Assembly (NCBI GenBank): GCA_021399445.1
Contig: JAJTUQ010000003.1
Coordinates: forward strand, 496,001-560,000
Direction of reading: 5' to 3'
Origin: Xylogone sp. PMI_703
Taxonomy: Eukaryota; Ascomycota; Leotiomycetes
DNA: 64,000 bases
The notes under the pieces are model-generated. The model was not told where the DNA came from and made no database searches. It worked only from the letters and a program-made list of their open reading frames with translations. How positions within the stretch are numbered: position 1 is the stretch's first letter; every line of letters begins with the position of its first letter. The translations under genes were made by a program, and so were the position numbers. Positions 32,727 to 44,268 of the stretch are shown here, in pieces.

Positions 32727-33324
32727 GTTTTGGAGGAGCCTACCGAAGGTGGATGACATTTAGCTATTGTCTAATAAAGGTCCTGGATGGCATGTAGGAG
32801 TTGGTTCAGACACACGAACGTAAGGATGTAGCAGTAACTATTTCGCCTACACTCTATTATATAAATTATTTCATGATGACTGAATTACCGTATTTTCAAA
32901 TGAGCTCTCTGTTTATGGACTATCGGGGAGAAAGTGGAGGCAACGGGATTCTTTTTGTGTCTCCCGACCAGATAGAAGCTATTTCCGTTACGAATGAGCA
33001 GAGTGAAAGAGAATAATAGACTTCGAAGTATTGATTCTTGAAACCAAACAGGCTACGAGAAATACTTCCCACATAAATATCGGTTATTATTGAGTAAAGT
33101 CTCGAAACGGAAGGTGTTTTTTAATATCCGTACGTCATATATTATAGAATCGGAGTTAAAGTATTCAGATTTACATTAAGAGAATAATGACTGGGACAAA
33201 ACCAAACAGAAAAGAAGATTTGAAAATAATGAAAATAATGAAAATTTGTAACAGCTGCCGGCCTGTTCAGCATATCGGAGTTCCGTATGCATGAAACATC
33301 GAACTTTTCGGATTAGAATCTCCT
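32727..33324. other. Intergenic between convergent genes
   Basis: It holds the 3' ends of the transporter and second GH32 gene, with a short GAAAATAAT repeat near 33221-33246. No gene was found. Confidence 0.5.
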
Positions 33325-34923
33325 CTACAGACGGACCGCACGCACATCTACTGACTCTAATTGCACGTTCCCTCCGGCAGTAGACAAATAGAGGCCATCA
33401 GAAGTTGCTGATGGAAAGATAAGATCGGAGATTACTGCCTGGCCTTCCCCACCGAAAACCTCCACAGAGCAAGTATCAACTAAGACCCGCAATTGTACTA
33501 CTCCATCTGAGTTGGGTTGCAAAGCCTCAGAATGGACCCCACCAGCAGCAGGGTCATAAGAGATGTTACCGCTAGAAGTGCGATCGACTTGAAGCTGCTT
33601 ACTTGACTGGACGTATCTTATAACCGTCTGATCAGATCCTCCAACGCGAACTGCTAGTGATAATGTAGAGCCAGTTGATGGAATGAATGAAACATGAATA
33701 TCGAGGGCCATACCGTGGACCGTGGAAAGGAGTGTTTGGCCTGGTTGCAGAGTCTGATTCGTTATATTGGAGATAGAACTAGTAATGCCATCTAATTCGC
33801 TCACGGGCTGCTGGAGAAATGTCAACTGTCCGTTCAGTTCTTTCAGCTTCAATGTACGAGGGAATGAAAGCATCCCCTTCCAAGTATTTGTCGGCGGATT
33901 GGTTCCATAACTATTCATCACGGAAGCAAGTATCCTACGCCCATCGGATGTGGGAACGTTTTCCCAGCTCAGCGCGCCATCCCAGTCACGCCCATAATCG
34001 AGCCATAGAGTGGCTGCGGTAACTGGGTTTGGCTTGAATACTGTCCCATCAAATGACCCGGTAACCCCCACAACTCCGTTGCCGCCAGCAGGAGACCCAT
34101 TTGCAGGAGTAAAAATCAACACCCAAGTCTTTTGCGTAGTACCTTCGATTGGGAGTTCAAAGAAGTCTGGCACTTCCCACCCAGTAGCTGCTGTCGGAAA
34201 CCCAGGGATATTACTAGCAGTAAGGTCATTCTGCCATGCCCAGCTGCTAGCATCAGAAGATGTCCAGAAAGAGACTTTGTTTTGCCCCCCATGCGCGAGA
34301 ATCATAACCCATTTCCCTGTTGGACTGTAGAAGAATACTTTTGGGTCCCGTGCCTCCAAGCCTCCTGATATATCGTGCGGCGCCTCCTGCGTCTGTGATA
34401 TGATAGGGTTGCCGGCAAACTTTGTGTAAGTCGCCCCCTGATCCGAGCTATAAGCAAGCCGCTGATCTTGTACTCCACTCGACGGAAAGTAGCCGGTGTA
34501 GAAAGCAAGGTATGGCGGATTGGTCGCAGTTCCTAGCCCAGAGATATTATCGATGTCGTACCAAGAAGTTCCTGTGAAGGATTGGATGTTATTTTCAGCT
34601 GGAATGGCGACTGGTAGATACTGCCAGTGAAGGAGGTCGGTGCTAGTTGAATGGCCCCAGCTCAAGTCGCCCCAGAAGTTGCCTGTTGGATTGTGCTGAA
34701 AGAAAAGGTGCCATTCAGAACCAATTTTTATCAAACCGTTGGGTTCATTCATCCAGTTCTGCTGCGGGCAAAAATGATACGTGGGGCGGTAGTCATTGGA
34801 AGCGGCTGAAGTGACTGCTTCACTAGATTGTACCTCCGATATTGCAGAAAGGCGTGACGAGGCCTGAGCAGGGCCGAGCATAGCCAACTTGAGAACCAAA
34901 GCATGGCGAAGGATGTAAGCCAT
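33325..34923 (-). CDS. Secreted GH32 beta-fructosidase with Glu at the nucleophile position
   Basis: A single exon of 532 residues starting at the ATG at 34923, with a signal peptide over about residues 1-22. The GH32 propeller starts with [15 protein letters not shown]: the residue normally Asp in WMNDPNG is Glu60. The stabiliser is in ARDPK (about 190), and the acid/base in WEVPDFF (E250). The C-terminal beta-sandwich carries [17 protein letters not shown]. Length and layout match exo-inulinases and invertases. Other fungal GH32 proteins with Glu here may exist; I recall the pattern but cannot confirm it. It may be active with altered kinetics or preference. Together with the GH32 gene at 27565-29643 it brackets the sugar transporter. 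Confidence 0.9.
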   Translation of the reverse strand: MAYILRHALVLKLAMLGPAQASSRLSAISEVQSSEAVTSAASNDYRPTYHFCPQQNWMNEPNGLIKIGSEWHLFFQHNPTGNFWGDLSWGHSTSTDLLHWQYLPVAIPAENNIQSFTGTSWYDIDNISGLGTATNPPYLAFYTGYFPSSGVQDQRLAYSSDQGATYTKFAGNPIISQTQEAPHDISGGLEARDPKVFFYSPTGKWVMILAHGGQNKVSFWTSSDASSWAWQNDLTASNIPGFPTAATGWEVPDFFELPIEGTTQKTWVLIFTPANGSPAGGNGVVGVTGSFDGTVFKPNPVTAATLWLDYGRDWDGALSWENVPTSDGRRILASVMNSYGTNPPTNTWKGMLSFPRTLKLKELNGQLTFLQQPVSELDGITSSISNITNQTLQPGQTLLSTVHGMALDIHVSFIPSTGSTLSLAVRVGGSDQTVIRYVQSSKQLQVDRTSSGNISYDPAAGGVHSEALQPNSDGVVQLRVLVDTCSVEVFGGEGQAVISDLIFPSATSDGLYLSTAGGNVQLESVDVRAVRL

Positions 34924-37560
34924 TGTTGAGTGACGAGATCTGAAAATTTACACAAGATAGCAGGCTGAAGGGTAATGAATCTAAGCTTACTGGAGAATAT
35001 GAACCTATGATGCTGGCTTTTATATTTATGTCGAGTGAGATTACAGAGCTAAGAAGTCTTCTAATATTGGCTGCGGGTGTCATAGAGTTACGATCTACTG
35101 GAACAGCTCCAAAGTACCCAAGGTGCTCTACAATATTACGGAGGAACTGTACATTTGCTGGAAATTCTCGGTCATTTACATATTAAACTGCGGGCCGCTA
35201 GCAAACTCAGCTTGAAATCCCAAAACGAATTGGTGAATTGGATCACAAATTGCATTACTGCATAAATTACTCGAACCGCTATAAAATAAGCCATGATGGT
35301 TAGATTCTGCACTCACTCCTGTCGATAGCTCTATGCACTCATTATCCCCTAGACTCCAGACCCCAGACTCCGGACCCCAGATTCGGCGTTACTTCTGCAT
35401 TGGCAGCATTGTGTGAACGTGATCAACATGTCATCCGAATGCACTCCGCATAAACGTGGAAGAGTAGTAAGGGGTGAGATATTTACCGCTACAATTTTCC
35501 GGCCTTATGCTTCTTGGCGTACGGATACCCAGTTAAGGCATATTGGGATCCAAATGATAGCAAACTGTACTGGGAAGGAGCCTGTAGTAATTTGAGGTAA
35601 CAAACAAATTGCATTACATCTGCGCGGGTGAACCAGAAGGCCCCTCCTGAATGTGGTGTTGCTGGTTCTTGGCAGAAGCAAGTAAAGTTCAAAGCGGCCA
35701 GTAGTAAGCTCAATGATAAGCATGTTCTTGTAAGATTGAATCTAGAACAATCTATGCAGGACTGGCACCAACAATGCCAACATAGCAGCCCGAGTCGTCA
35801 GAGAATACATTCCTTTCTGAGACTACGAAATGAGGCTCGCGGAGGTCGGAACACAATAGCGATAGCCGAGACGCCACGATAAATCCCTGGAACATGAACT
35901 ACGGGTAAGGGATCAGGGGGCGGGTGAGGAGCCGGCAAGGGTTGGGACGCCACCTGCAGGCTTACTGTGGGCCTAAGATTAAGCCACCCGATAATTTCAG
36001 CGTCTACGGAGTACTGCATGCGGTAATACCTTGAGCTTACCTCTTATATTCGGATGTAGGAAAACTTGAAGTTGCGGAAGATTGGGGAATGCAGCCGCAT
36101 ATGGTGTTGAGGCGTGTAGGCTTTGCAATGTCTCGGGGCCCCTGCCAAGTTCTGCCATACATAAGATGTTGGCTTCCATATACGGGTTTGCAGAGAATCA
36201 AAGGTGCTACGACGTTGCTTACTCCATCGAAAATATCCTGTTAGTCGCCTCAAAATATTTTGGAGTCTATATTAGATATGGAATAAAGAGTATATTTGGA
36301 GATGGCTTCTAGCTAATGAAATGTACTTTGATAGGAAAAGTAGTTTTACAAATCCCCTGGTATTCATGGGAATCATTAATTCTACCTGCGATCCGAGCCC
36401 GTAAAAGTTTTGCCAAGATTTTGTTCTATTACATTGTAGAAAACTTCCAATTAAGTGTCTATCGAACCTAGTCATTCTCAATCAGTGAATTTGGTAACCC
36501 TGACAGTAGGTTCATATGCTATTCCCTGTCACACGAAGACACGTGCTATCAATCTCCTTCCTATCGTTCCTATAGCCAGACTAGTAGCAACAGTATCATC
36601 AGTCTCAATCAACTCTGTGGCAACAGCAGAGCAGACTATTGCTTTTGGAGAGATAACCAATTGAAGGTCGTAGATGTCTGCACATTTAAGCATGCCATGA
36701 TTGTAATGAGAAGACCAGATAGAAAAGGGGTTAACGCGGCGAAAACTTTAACATCGTGTTGTGGTACTCATTTGAAAGCCGCACAGCTTACCTGGCGGAC
36801 ACTTCGGGCGCTTGACGGGCAACTACGAATCACCGATGTCGCACTTATAACCAGACCAAAATATGATTCAATCACTGTGCACCGTCTGCTGTTGGTGTCG
36901 TTGATATTTTAGTATCAACCACATTGTAGACTCTGTCTTTTGGTTTTTGGCTGTAGGTTTGACAATGCCAATGTCGCCGCCTCCTCAAAATGTACCCTCC
37001 TTTCCGTTGATAATCGACCTCAGGTACTCACCTGGCGCTCTATTCGGTCCTTTTCATTGTACTTAGCACTGACGATCAGTCCTAGGCTCATTGTTTGATT
37101 GCATATATTCTGTGATGGCTAATTTGACTGCAATAGAGCACGGTAGACATATATCAACTCTCTGAAATAGTATACATGGTCGTATGCGTAGATGTTCCGC
37201 TCCAAATCTGAAGAACACCATAAGAAGTAGCTTAGGCAAGGCCATTCACTTGTGGCTCCCAGAATCTGGATGCAAATCAACAATGTAGGAATGGTCATCA
37301 CAGCCTGATCATGATAGGCATAGTTACAGTCACCGCCGAAATAATTGCGTCTTAGCCCGGATCAGGACTCACATCATTTACTTGGAGACATGATGTGGCG
37401 GCACCGTACCCCTGTACACCCCGGTCGAGACCTTCCTTCCCCATAAATCTCACCCCGCAGACTATTGTATGCAAAGGGGCTAGATATAGCACTGCATTCT
37501 GCAACCTCACCTCGAACACAACAAACACTTACCCAGCAAAATCAAACGACCACCACAAGT
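34924..37560. promoter_or_regulatory. Divergent upstream region of GH32 and zinc-cluster regulator
   Basis: This 2.6-kb spacer lies between the GH32 start (minus) and the regulator start (plus). A repeated CCCAGACTCCGGACCCCAG-like motif occurs at about 35349-35385, with CGG-N10-CGG inside. No supportable gene was found; the many short frames at 35413-37301 overlap on both strands and lack family features. Confidence 0.4.
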
Positions 37561-39090
37561 ATGTCATCTCCTCGACAAGAGCATCCATTTCAAAAGGTCA
37601 GGCTAGCCTGTTGCAATTGTCGTACCCGGAAGATACGATGTGATGGCCACAATCCGTGCGAGAATTGCCAAAAGATAGATTTACAGTGCGTTTACAGAGC
37701 ACCGAAGAAAAAAGGGCCAAAGAGACGAGAAATGCATGGATACACCTTTCAAACCATGGAAGCACAGCAAGATGTGGAAAGGAAGGTTCACATGCTCCAA
37801 GAACCGAGTCGAGGTACATCCAACTTCCAGCCATCTCCTCTACTCTCTCCTGAGATTATCGAGAGGTGTTTATACGCGTTTTTTGCTTACAAGTATCCGA
37901 TCATGCCAATACTGGATCGAGAGGAGACCTACAGCAGTGTACATTACCTCCACAACTCACCTTCGCAGTACAGCTTCATCACCGCTTTATGCGTGTTTGT
38001 TATGCTTCAAACAGAAATCGGATCCTCTTCTTCGGGACCGAGAGTCTCAAGTTCTGAGCTACGAGAAGATTCAATACTGTCAGCAGACTTCCTCATTAAG
38101 GAGACTTTTCGAGCGAGAAAGTGTTACGACTATATCGATGATCCATCTCTTGCCACTGTGCAGACCTCTTTCTTTCTTTTCGCGGTCTTTTTTGCCATGG
38201 GGAAGGATAGCTCTGCGTGGTTCTATATCCGCGAATCGATGACAATGCTCCAGCTCCTTCGTCTCCATGAGGAAGCAACCTATCTAGCCATGACCGATGC
38301 GCGATATGCCACATACTGTCGCCGCACATTCTGGCTCCTATTCATTACAGAGCGAGCCTACGCCCTCCAGCGACACTGCCCTCTGACACTGAAACGCACA
38401 ATTCTCCTTCCAACGGTTGAGCCCGGTCCTGAAGCTACTATTCTCTCCGGCTTCTTAGACTTAGTCGCGCTTTTCCAGAACTTCAACGATAAATTCGTGT
38501 CGCTGTGGAATTGGCCCGCGGATTCTACCACCTCGCCTCAATCTCTCATTCTGCTACAAAATATTCTAGAGTGCGCCATCCCGAATGCGAGTGCAAGGAC
38601 ACAAATCCAGCAGGCAGATCTCCTGATTACTAGACTATGGCTGAAGACTATAGTCTGGCAGCTTTGCGTTAGCAAAGGGTTCCTCTCGAGCAAATCCGCC
38701 ACCGAGTGTATGTCATTTAATTATCCTGTGACAATTGCTCGGGATCTGCTTCTCGTATCGCGATTACTACCCCTCGCAGCATTTCAAGCACACGGCGTCG
38801 GTATTCTCGAAAAGATATTTGATATTGGCTGCAGTTTGGCAGATGTGTTATTGATTCATCCAAACATTGTTTGCGTTTCGATGAGGGAGATCGGGCCGCG
38901 AGACTACTTGATGGAGTTGATGCGGATCTTGGACATGGACGTAGGTGGAGGAAACTCGAAATATCTGCGGTTATTGGCTGCAAAGGCAGATGAGTGTCTT
39001 GAGGTAACGTTTGGAAGGAGCGTTCATTCGAGTGAGAGTGTACATCCTGGCGTTCAAGGTATTGAGGAGGATGAAACGTACGATGATTAA
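37561..39090 (+). CDS. Zn2Cys6 regulator, MAL-activator-like
   Basis: A single exon of 509 residues. The ATG at 37561 is the first in frame. The zinc cluster has Cys at residues 17, 20, 27, 33, 36 and 43 with normal 2-6-5-2-6 spacing, followed by a basic linker APKKKGPKRREM. The KKGPK type of linker is common in AmyR/InuR and yeast MAL-activator regulators of sugar use. The fungal-specific regulatory domain follows: FFAYKYPIMPILDRE, then FFLFAVFFAMGKDSSAW and RRTFWLLFITERAYALQRH. It should be nuclear. Its position next to two GH32 genes and a sugar transporter makes it the likely local regulator; the sugar response is inferred. The C-terminus is acidic. Confidence 0.87.
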   Translation: MSSPRQEHPFQKVRLACCNCRTRKIRCDGHNPCENCQKIDLQCVYRAPKKKGPKRREMHGYTFQTMEAQQDVERKVHMLQEPSRGTSNFQPSPLLSPEIIERCLYAFFAYKYPIMPILDREETYSSVHYLHNSPSQYSFITALCVFVMLQTEIGSSSSGPRVSSSELREDSILSADFLIKETFRARKCYDYIDDPSLATVQTSFFLFAVFFAMGKDSSAWFYIRESMTMLQLLRLHEEATYLAMTDARYATYCRRTFWLLFITERAYALQRHCPLTLKRTILLPTVEPGPEATILSGFLDLVALFQNFNDKFVSLWNWPADSTTSPQSLILLQNILECAIPNASARTQIQQADLLITRLWLKTIVWQLCVSKGFLSSKSATECMSFNYPVTIARDLLLVSRLLPLAAFQAHGVGILEKIFDIGCSLADVLLIHPNIVCVSMREIGPRDYLMELMRILDMDVGGGNSKYLRLLAAKADECLEVTFGRSVHSSESVHPGVQGIEEDETYDD

Positions 39091-39805
39091 TACAATATCG
39101 TGGGGGTAAAAGATCTTCACGAGATTAGAGTAATATCTAAAAATCTGCATTATCCTCGTCGATGTCAAAAGCAAGCTAGAGCATAATTTCGCAAAGCTGC
39201 TCATCTTCCACTCCAATGTGAGAAAGTCAGATCATGGCTTTCGTTATGGCTGTAGGGGAATTATGGCTTGTTGTTACTCACTAACGATACAAGGGGACTC
39301 CGTTGATGTCTCTGCATTCATTTTCCATGGAGGTGCGAAAGAATTCTAGCGCAGCATTAGAATCTGAGGCATAGTAGTTCGCGGAGCTCATTGCATCCTC
39401 CGCGCACTCCGTCGTCCTCATTGGTTCGCGGAGCTGCTTACCATTGTCCGCGAGTCCCTAGCCAATGGTGGTGCCTGCCAAGCCTTCATTTGCTCATTGA
39501 GCGACCCTCGAGTGCGATTCTGAGTCTTAGTATGCCCTCATTGATAGACATGGTATAACTATCTGCCAACAATATTTGTCTGATGTTGAAAATTGCAGCT
39601 AAAAGATATGTATGCTAAGACCCAGCCCTAATCATTCTCTTGTAACGCATGGTTTCGTAGCAACGATAGCCTTATGCTATCAATCACGCTCATGGTTTGT
39701 CAATATATAAGCCATGGATATCCTGTGTACACTGCAATTGATTCTTAGGTATCACTTAAGAGCTATCACAACATGCCTATCTAGAAGTTGAGTCTGGCTC
39801 GTATG
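39091..39805. other. Intergenic between convergent genes
   Basis: It contains two diverged copies of a TTCGCGGAGCT-centred segment near 39378 and 39424, each followed by a GTCCGCG or CTCCGCG complement, forming short inverted repeats. No gene was recognised. Confidence 0.45.
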
Positions 39806-41215
39806 CTATACCCACTTAAACTTCTCCGCAGCATGATTGTTCCCTACATGTTTCCTTCCAACAAATTTCTCTCTCATAGTTACCGGTTCTGCATCGCTCG
39901 GCTCTGGAATTCTCCCACGCTTCCGCAATTCCGGCACCAGCAAGTTGACGATATCCTCATACGTACCAGGCCAGACGACATACGCAAAGTTGAAACCATC
40001 AACATCTGCCTCATCGAGCCATACCTCGAGCTGATCTGCCACAGTGGACGGTGAGCCAATGAGTAATGGCCCGTTTCCACCAATGCTTCCAAATTCTGCC
40101 AGCATGCCAGTAGTCCATTTCTTCGCATCCAGATGTTTCCAACGATAGGAGTCCACCAGCTTCTTTGCTAATGGCGTGTCTGACAAGTCCTGGTCTCTGG
40201 GGTACGGTTTCAGGTCTAGGCCGGAGCCTCCCATCAGAGTCAGGGCTCCATCATGGTCTTCATATTTCTTATGTTCGAGGTATTTGGCTTGCGCTAACTC
40301 ATCCGTCTCGGCAATGATAGTAGTAACTTTCACGATCACCTTGATTTCATTTGGGTCCCTTCCGTACTGCTCTTTTGCGGTGCGGCGAATTGTGTCAACG
40401 CGCGGACGAATAATATCTGGAGCATGGCCGGAGACAAAGACAGCTTCTCCATGCTTTGCTGCAAACTGAAGTCCAACTCCACTTGATCCGGCCTGGAATA
40501 TCAGAGGAGTTCGTTGCGGGGATGGAGCGACGAGGTGAGGGCCCGCCACCGAGAAGTGTTTGCCTTTGTGGTTGATTTTGCGAACGAGCTCTGATCGCGT
40601 CACAGTTGACGTTGCCTTATCGTAGACTAGAGCATCCGGATGCCACGATGATTCCCAGAGAGCGTACACGACATCCATGTATTCATATGCGATCTCGTAC
40701 CTCGTATCATGAGGGACCTGAGTGTCAAGGCCCATGTTCTTCGCTGCTGATTCGAGGTAAGACGTGACTACATTCCAGGCCACTCTCCCTTTGGTAAGAT
40801 GATCAAGTGTGCTAAACCGTCTAGCGAGTTGGAATGGGTGCTCATATGTAGTCGATACTGTGACTCCAAAACAAAGATTCTTCGTTACGGCAGCCATGGC
40901 AGGAACCAGGAGGGTGGGCTCAACGACAGGGAACTGAGTTCCAGTCTTGACAGCACTATCCATGTTGCCTCCATAAGCATCGTATCCGCCGAGGACGTCT
41001 GCAAGGAACAATGCATCGAATTGCCCACGATCCAGCAGTTTAGCGATCTCTGTCCAGTGCTCCAGATGGGTGACGTCTGAAGAATGGTCTTCAGGATGCC
41101 GCCATTGGCCAATGGACATATGCCCTCCACAGCCCATCACAAAGGCCTGCATTATGATGCGCTTCTTAGGTTTTGTCTGCGCGTCAGCGCCCGCAGCGCC
41201 TGAGTCGGAAGTCAT
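39806..41215 (-). CDS. Luciferase-like flavin monooxygenase, NtaA/SnaA/DszA family
   Basis: A single exon of 469 residues starting at the ATG at 41215. It matches the nitrilotriacetate-monooxygenase component A subgroup of bacterial-luciferase-like, FMNH2-dependent monooxygenases: FDALFLADV, EPTLLVPAMAAVTKNL, GVTVSTTYEHPFQLARRF, LTKGRVAWNVVTSYLESAAKN and PLIFQAGSSGVGLQFAAKHGEAVF. Relatives oxidise nitrilotriacetate, EDTA, sulfones or dimethyl sulfide and need a separate flavin reductase, which is not seen nearby. In fungi their substrates are mostly unknown. It is probably cytosolic. It shares an 826-bp divergent promoter region with a UNC93-like transporter. The family is secure, the substrate is not. 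Confidence 0.92.
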   Translation of the reverse strand: MTSDSGAAGADAQTKPKKRIIMQAFVMGCGGHMSIGQWRHPEDHSSDVTHLEHWTEIAKLLDRGQFDALFLADVLGGYDAYGGNMDSAVKTGTQFPVVEPTLLVPAMAAVTKNLCFGVTVSTTYEHPFQLARRFSTLDHLTKGRVAWNVVTSYLESAAKNMGLDTQVPHDTRYEIAYEYMDVVYALWESSWHPDALVYDKATSTVTRSELVRKINHKGKHFSVAGPHLVAPSPQRTPLIFQAGSSGVGLQFAAKHGEAVFVSGHAPDIIRPRVDTIRRTAKEQYGRDPNEIKVIVKVTTIIAETDELAQAKYLEHKKYEDHDGALTLMGGSGLDLKPYPRDQDLSDTPLAKKLVDSYRWKHLDAKKWTTGMLAEFGSIGGNGPLLIGSPSTVADQLEVWLDEADVDGFNFAYVVWPGTYEDIVNLLVPELRKRGRIPEPSDAEPVTMREKFVGRKHVGNNHAAEKFKWV

Positions 41216-42041
41216 TGCAATAATAATGTGGGCTCCTCGTCCTTTGGGAAAACTTGCACTCTTGAACAGTTTCAGAAGAGAATACTAGAGCACAAATGAT
41301 GTCCTATCGCCGGGTGTTATAACTTTCCAAATTTTCAACAAAGAGATTTATCCGCGCTCTGAGGATAGAACAAGCTTCCCAACGCACTCGCCCAGCGATC
41401 TGCCGAGATATCTATTCATCTGATTCTACTACTTGATCCACCCACAGCCCAATAGAACCCACAGCAAGCTGTAGACAGCCCCGGCCAAGGAAGACAAGCT
41501 GGATACTTTGTGGCCGCTGAGCCGTCTCTGGCTTTCCTACACAGCAAATCGTGTCTCTAGACAACCACATTTCCACCCCCATTTTACACAGTCCCAAGGC
41601 GCTTTTCTATGCCGCATTTTGCTTAATTCGCGGCCAGCGAGGGGTGAGGAAATCGACCCTTGCAATGACAACATTCGGTGATGCCCAAACGAGACAAGAC
41701 CGGAGAACGTATAAAAGAAGGAAATAAGCGCGACCACGCCAACGGGAAGGGCGCCGTGCTCCATGAGGTTGGCACGCTGCGGCACGATGCGAACGCTTGG
41801 AGGCAAAAAGGAAGGTTTTGCAGGTTAAGCCACTGCAAATACCGAAAAGGTCCTAAAAAGCCGTCAAAGTTGGCCGGGGTGTGATGAATTACATCCCAGC
41901 TATGGCGACATCCAGCCAGGCCCCACCGAAAGAACCCATAACAAAATCCAGCACATCGCTATAAAATGTAAAATCCCGTGTTGTTCTCTCTACATTTCGC
42001 CTTGTGGGATTTTGTAACTTGCAGCAGTCAGGGAAGCGACC
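41216..42041. promoter_or_regulatory. Divergent promoter of flavin monooxygenase and UNC93-like transporter
   Basis: The 826-bp spacer separates the two starts, so both promoters are here. A CCAAT-like element is not obvious. Short overlapping frames have no features. Confidence 0.5.
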
Positions 42042-43763
42042 ATGGATCAGGAAAAATCCGTCGTGGAGGACGTCACACCAGTAGACAGCACGCCTCAACA
42101 TGTGGACAGATTCCAGAGGGTATTTAGAAGCACTCTTTTGCAGGTGGTCATTGTTGGGTTGGTCTCTTTTATGAACCCTGGCATCTGGAATGCTCTGAAC
42201 AGTAAGTAGAGATAGGTTCATATGCGCTTGAGGTATTCAAAAACTAACTGCTATTGAAGGTCTCGGTGCTGGAGGAGAAGAGACTCCTTTCCTGGTTAAT
42301 GCAGCCAACGCCATTACCTTTGGGTCAGTATTTTGTTTTCTAATTTCAATCATATGCCGTTCTCTAATGATGTCCCTAGCATAATGATTATTGGATGCAC
42401 CCTGGGCGGCGTCATTGCAAACAAGATCGGATTGAAATGGGCTTTGGTGGTAAGTAATCCTTGTTGGGGAAACCATCTATGGATAACCGTAGCTAATCCT
42501 GATAATGCAACCTAGCTTGGTACCCTAGGCTACCCATTCTACTCTGCTAGTCTCTATACCAACAACCGGTACGGAGTCAAGTGGTTCGTCCTGTTCGGGG
42601 CTGTGACCTGTGGTCTCTCGGCAAGTATGCTATGGGCATCTGAAGCTGCCATCGCATTAGGATATCCAGAGCACAAGAAGCGCGGCCGTTACGGTAAATA
42701 TCATCATGAATTTGCCTTCTTCGCAACAATGAGCTCTAACACAATATAACAGTGGGAATCTGGCTTGGAATCCGCGGCTGTGGATCGTTGATTGGCGGTG
42801 CGATCAACCTTGCACTTAACGTTAAAGATACCAAAACTGGAAAAGTCGGCTATACGACTTACCTGGTACTCATTGCCATCCAATGCTGTGGTTTACCTCT
42901 AGCATTGCTGCTCTCACCACCAGAAAAAGTCATTCGAGACGACGGTACTAAGGTCCCGCGTATCAAGCACACAACTTGGCTTACCGAAGGCAAGGCCGTA
43001 TGGAAACTCATTCGCTCCAGGAGAATCCTTCTCCTGATCCCCGTCTTCATCGTAGGAAACTGGGGTAGTGTTTACACCGGGAACTATTTCGCCACATACT
43101 TCTCCGTCCGCTCACGAGCTCTTGGAAGCTTCCTGACTGCTATTGCCGGCATTAGTGGTGACCTCCTAACTGGATTAGCGCTGGACTATAAACCATGGAG
43201 CCGCAGTTTGCGTGCGAAAGTAATCTGGATATGGCTTGTCTGCATTATTCTATCCCTCTGGATCTGGCAGACAACGAACCAGGTGCTCTATGATAGGACC
43301 GTTCCAAAGTTTGATTGGGACACCTCTGGTTTTGGAAGAGCGTTTGCCCCATATATTCTCTTCAACTTCACTTCCGAGTCCCTCAATACCTACTTATACT
43401 GGACGATGGTAAGCCAAAGAAACAGTATAAAGACATACATATTTATGCTGGTACTGACTGTGAATTCAGGGTACACTTGATGACGGAGTTGGAACACTTG
43501 CTCGCACCACCGGACTACTTCGAACGTTCGAATCCGTGGGCTCTACTTTTGCATTCGTCACTGGCGCAAAGCACTGGAAGTATATTAATATGTTGATCCT
43601 GTCATTCTCACTATTCGTCTTCCAGATCCCGTTCACTACATTCGCAGCTTGGAATGTACCCAATCAACCATTTAAGAATGAAGAGACTGACAGTCAACTC
43701 AGCGATAGTCCTGATGAGGATTCTGTCGATAAAACTACAGATGTCGGGGAACTGAAGGTATAG
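42042..43763 (+). CDS. UNC93-like MFS transporter
   Basis: Six exons (42042-42201, 42260-42323, 42380-42449, 42516-42693, 42753-43408, 43470-43763) give 473 residues; the five introns are 56-66 bp, with GTAAGT, GTCAGT or GTAAAT donors. The start ATG has good context. The protein has the fungal UNC93/DUF895 pattern: VSFMNPGIWNALNSLGAGG, the NAANAITFG helix, ASEAAIALGYPEHKKRGRY, and GTLDDGVGTLARTTGLLRTFESVGS after the last intron. These are membrane transport-like proteins; substrates are not known in fungi. The C-terminal tail is acidic. It diverges from the NtaA-type monooxygenase, so import of that enzyme's substrate is a reasonable inference. Confidence 0.9.
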
Positions 43764-44268
43764 AATGTTGATATGAGCATTTGTTATGACAAATTAGTCC
43801 TTTTCAGCAATCAAGCGTAGAGTTAGGTAGAGACTAGCATGTATCTGGACAATAAATATATGCTGATGCAAATATTTCGGCGAATATTTCCTATCGAAGT
43901 GATTTTCGCTGAATCTGTCTACTTGATGTTCTGAGATGCGCAGCTTGAGGTATGATTTGTGGCGGTCTTGGCGACCTGGAGGTCATCGGAATGTAGCGAA
44001 ACTCATGTGTGAGTTCTTTTAAGCATTCTCTGGCCAGAAGTTTTGTTGCATCTCTGTGCCTGCTTCTACCTGCTTCCGTGTACTCGGTATATGAAAAAGT
44101 ACTTGATCCGACATACTAAGAGGGCTAAAAACACGAGGGTAATTACGACATAGATGCAATTCTGTGTGAGACTACAACAAAACAAGACTGTGCAACTCAG
44201 CTTGTGGCTCTTGAGTTCCGTTCTTACGTCTATTCCTCTCCAGTATCACGATGCTCCTCCTCCCACTT
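43764..44268. other. Intergenic between convergent genes
   Basis: It holds the 3' ends of the UNC93-like transporter and the FAD oxidase. No other feature was seen. Confidence 0.5.
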
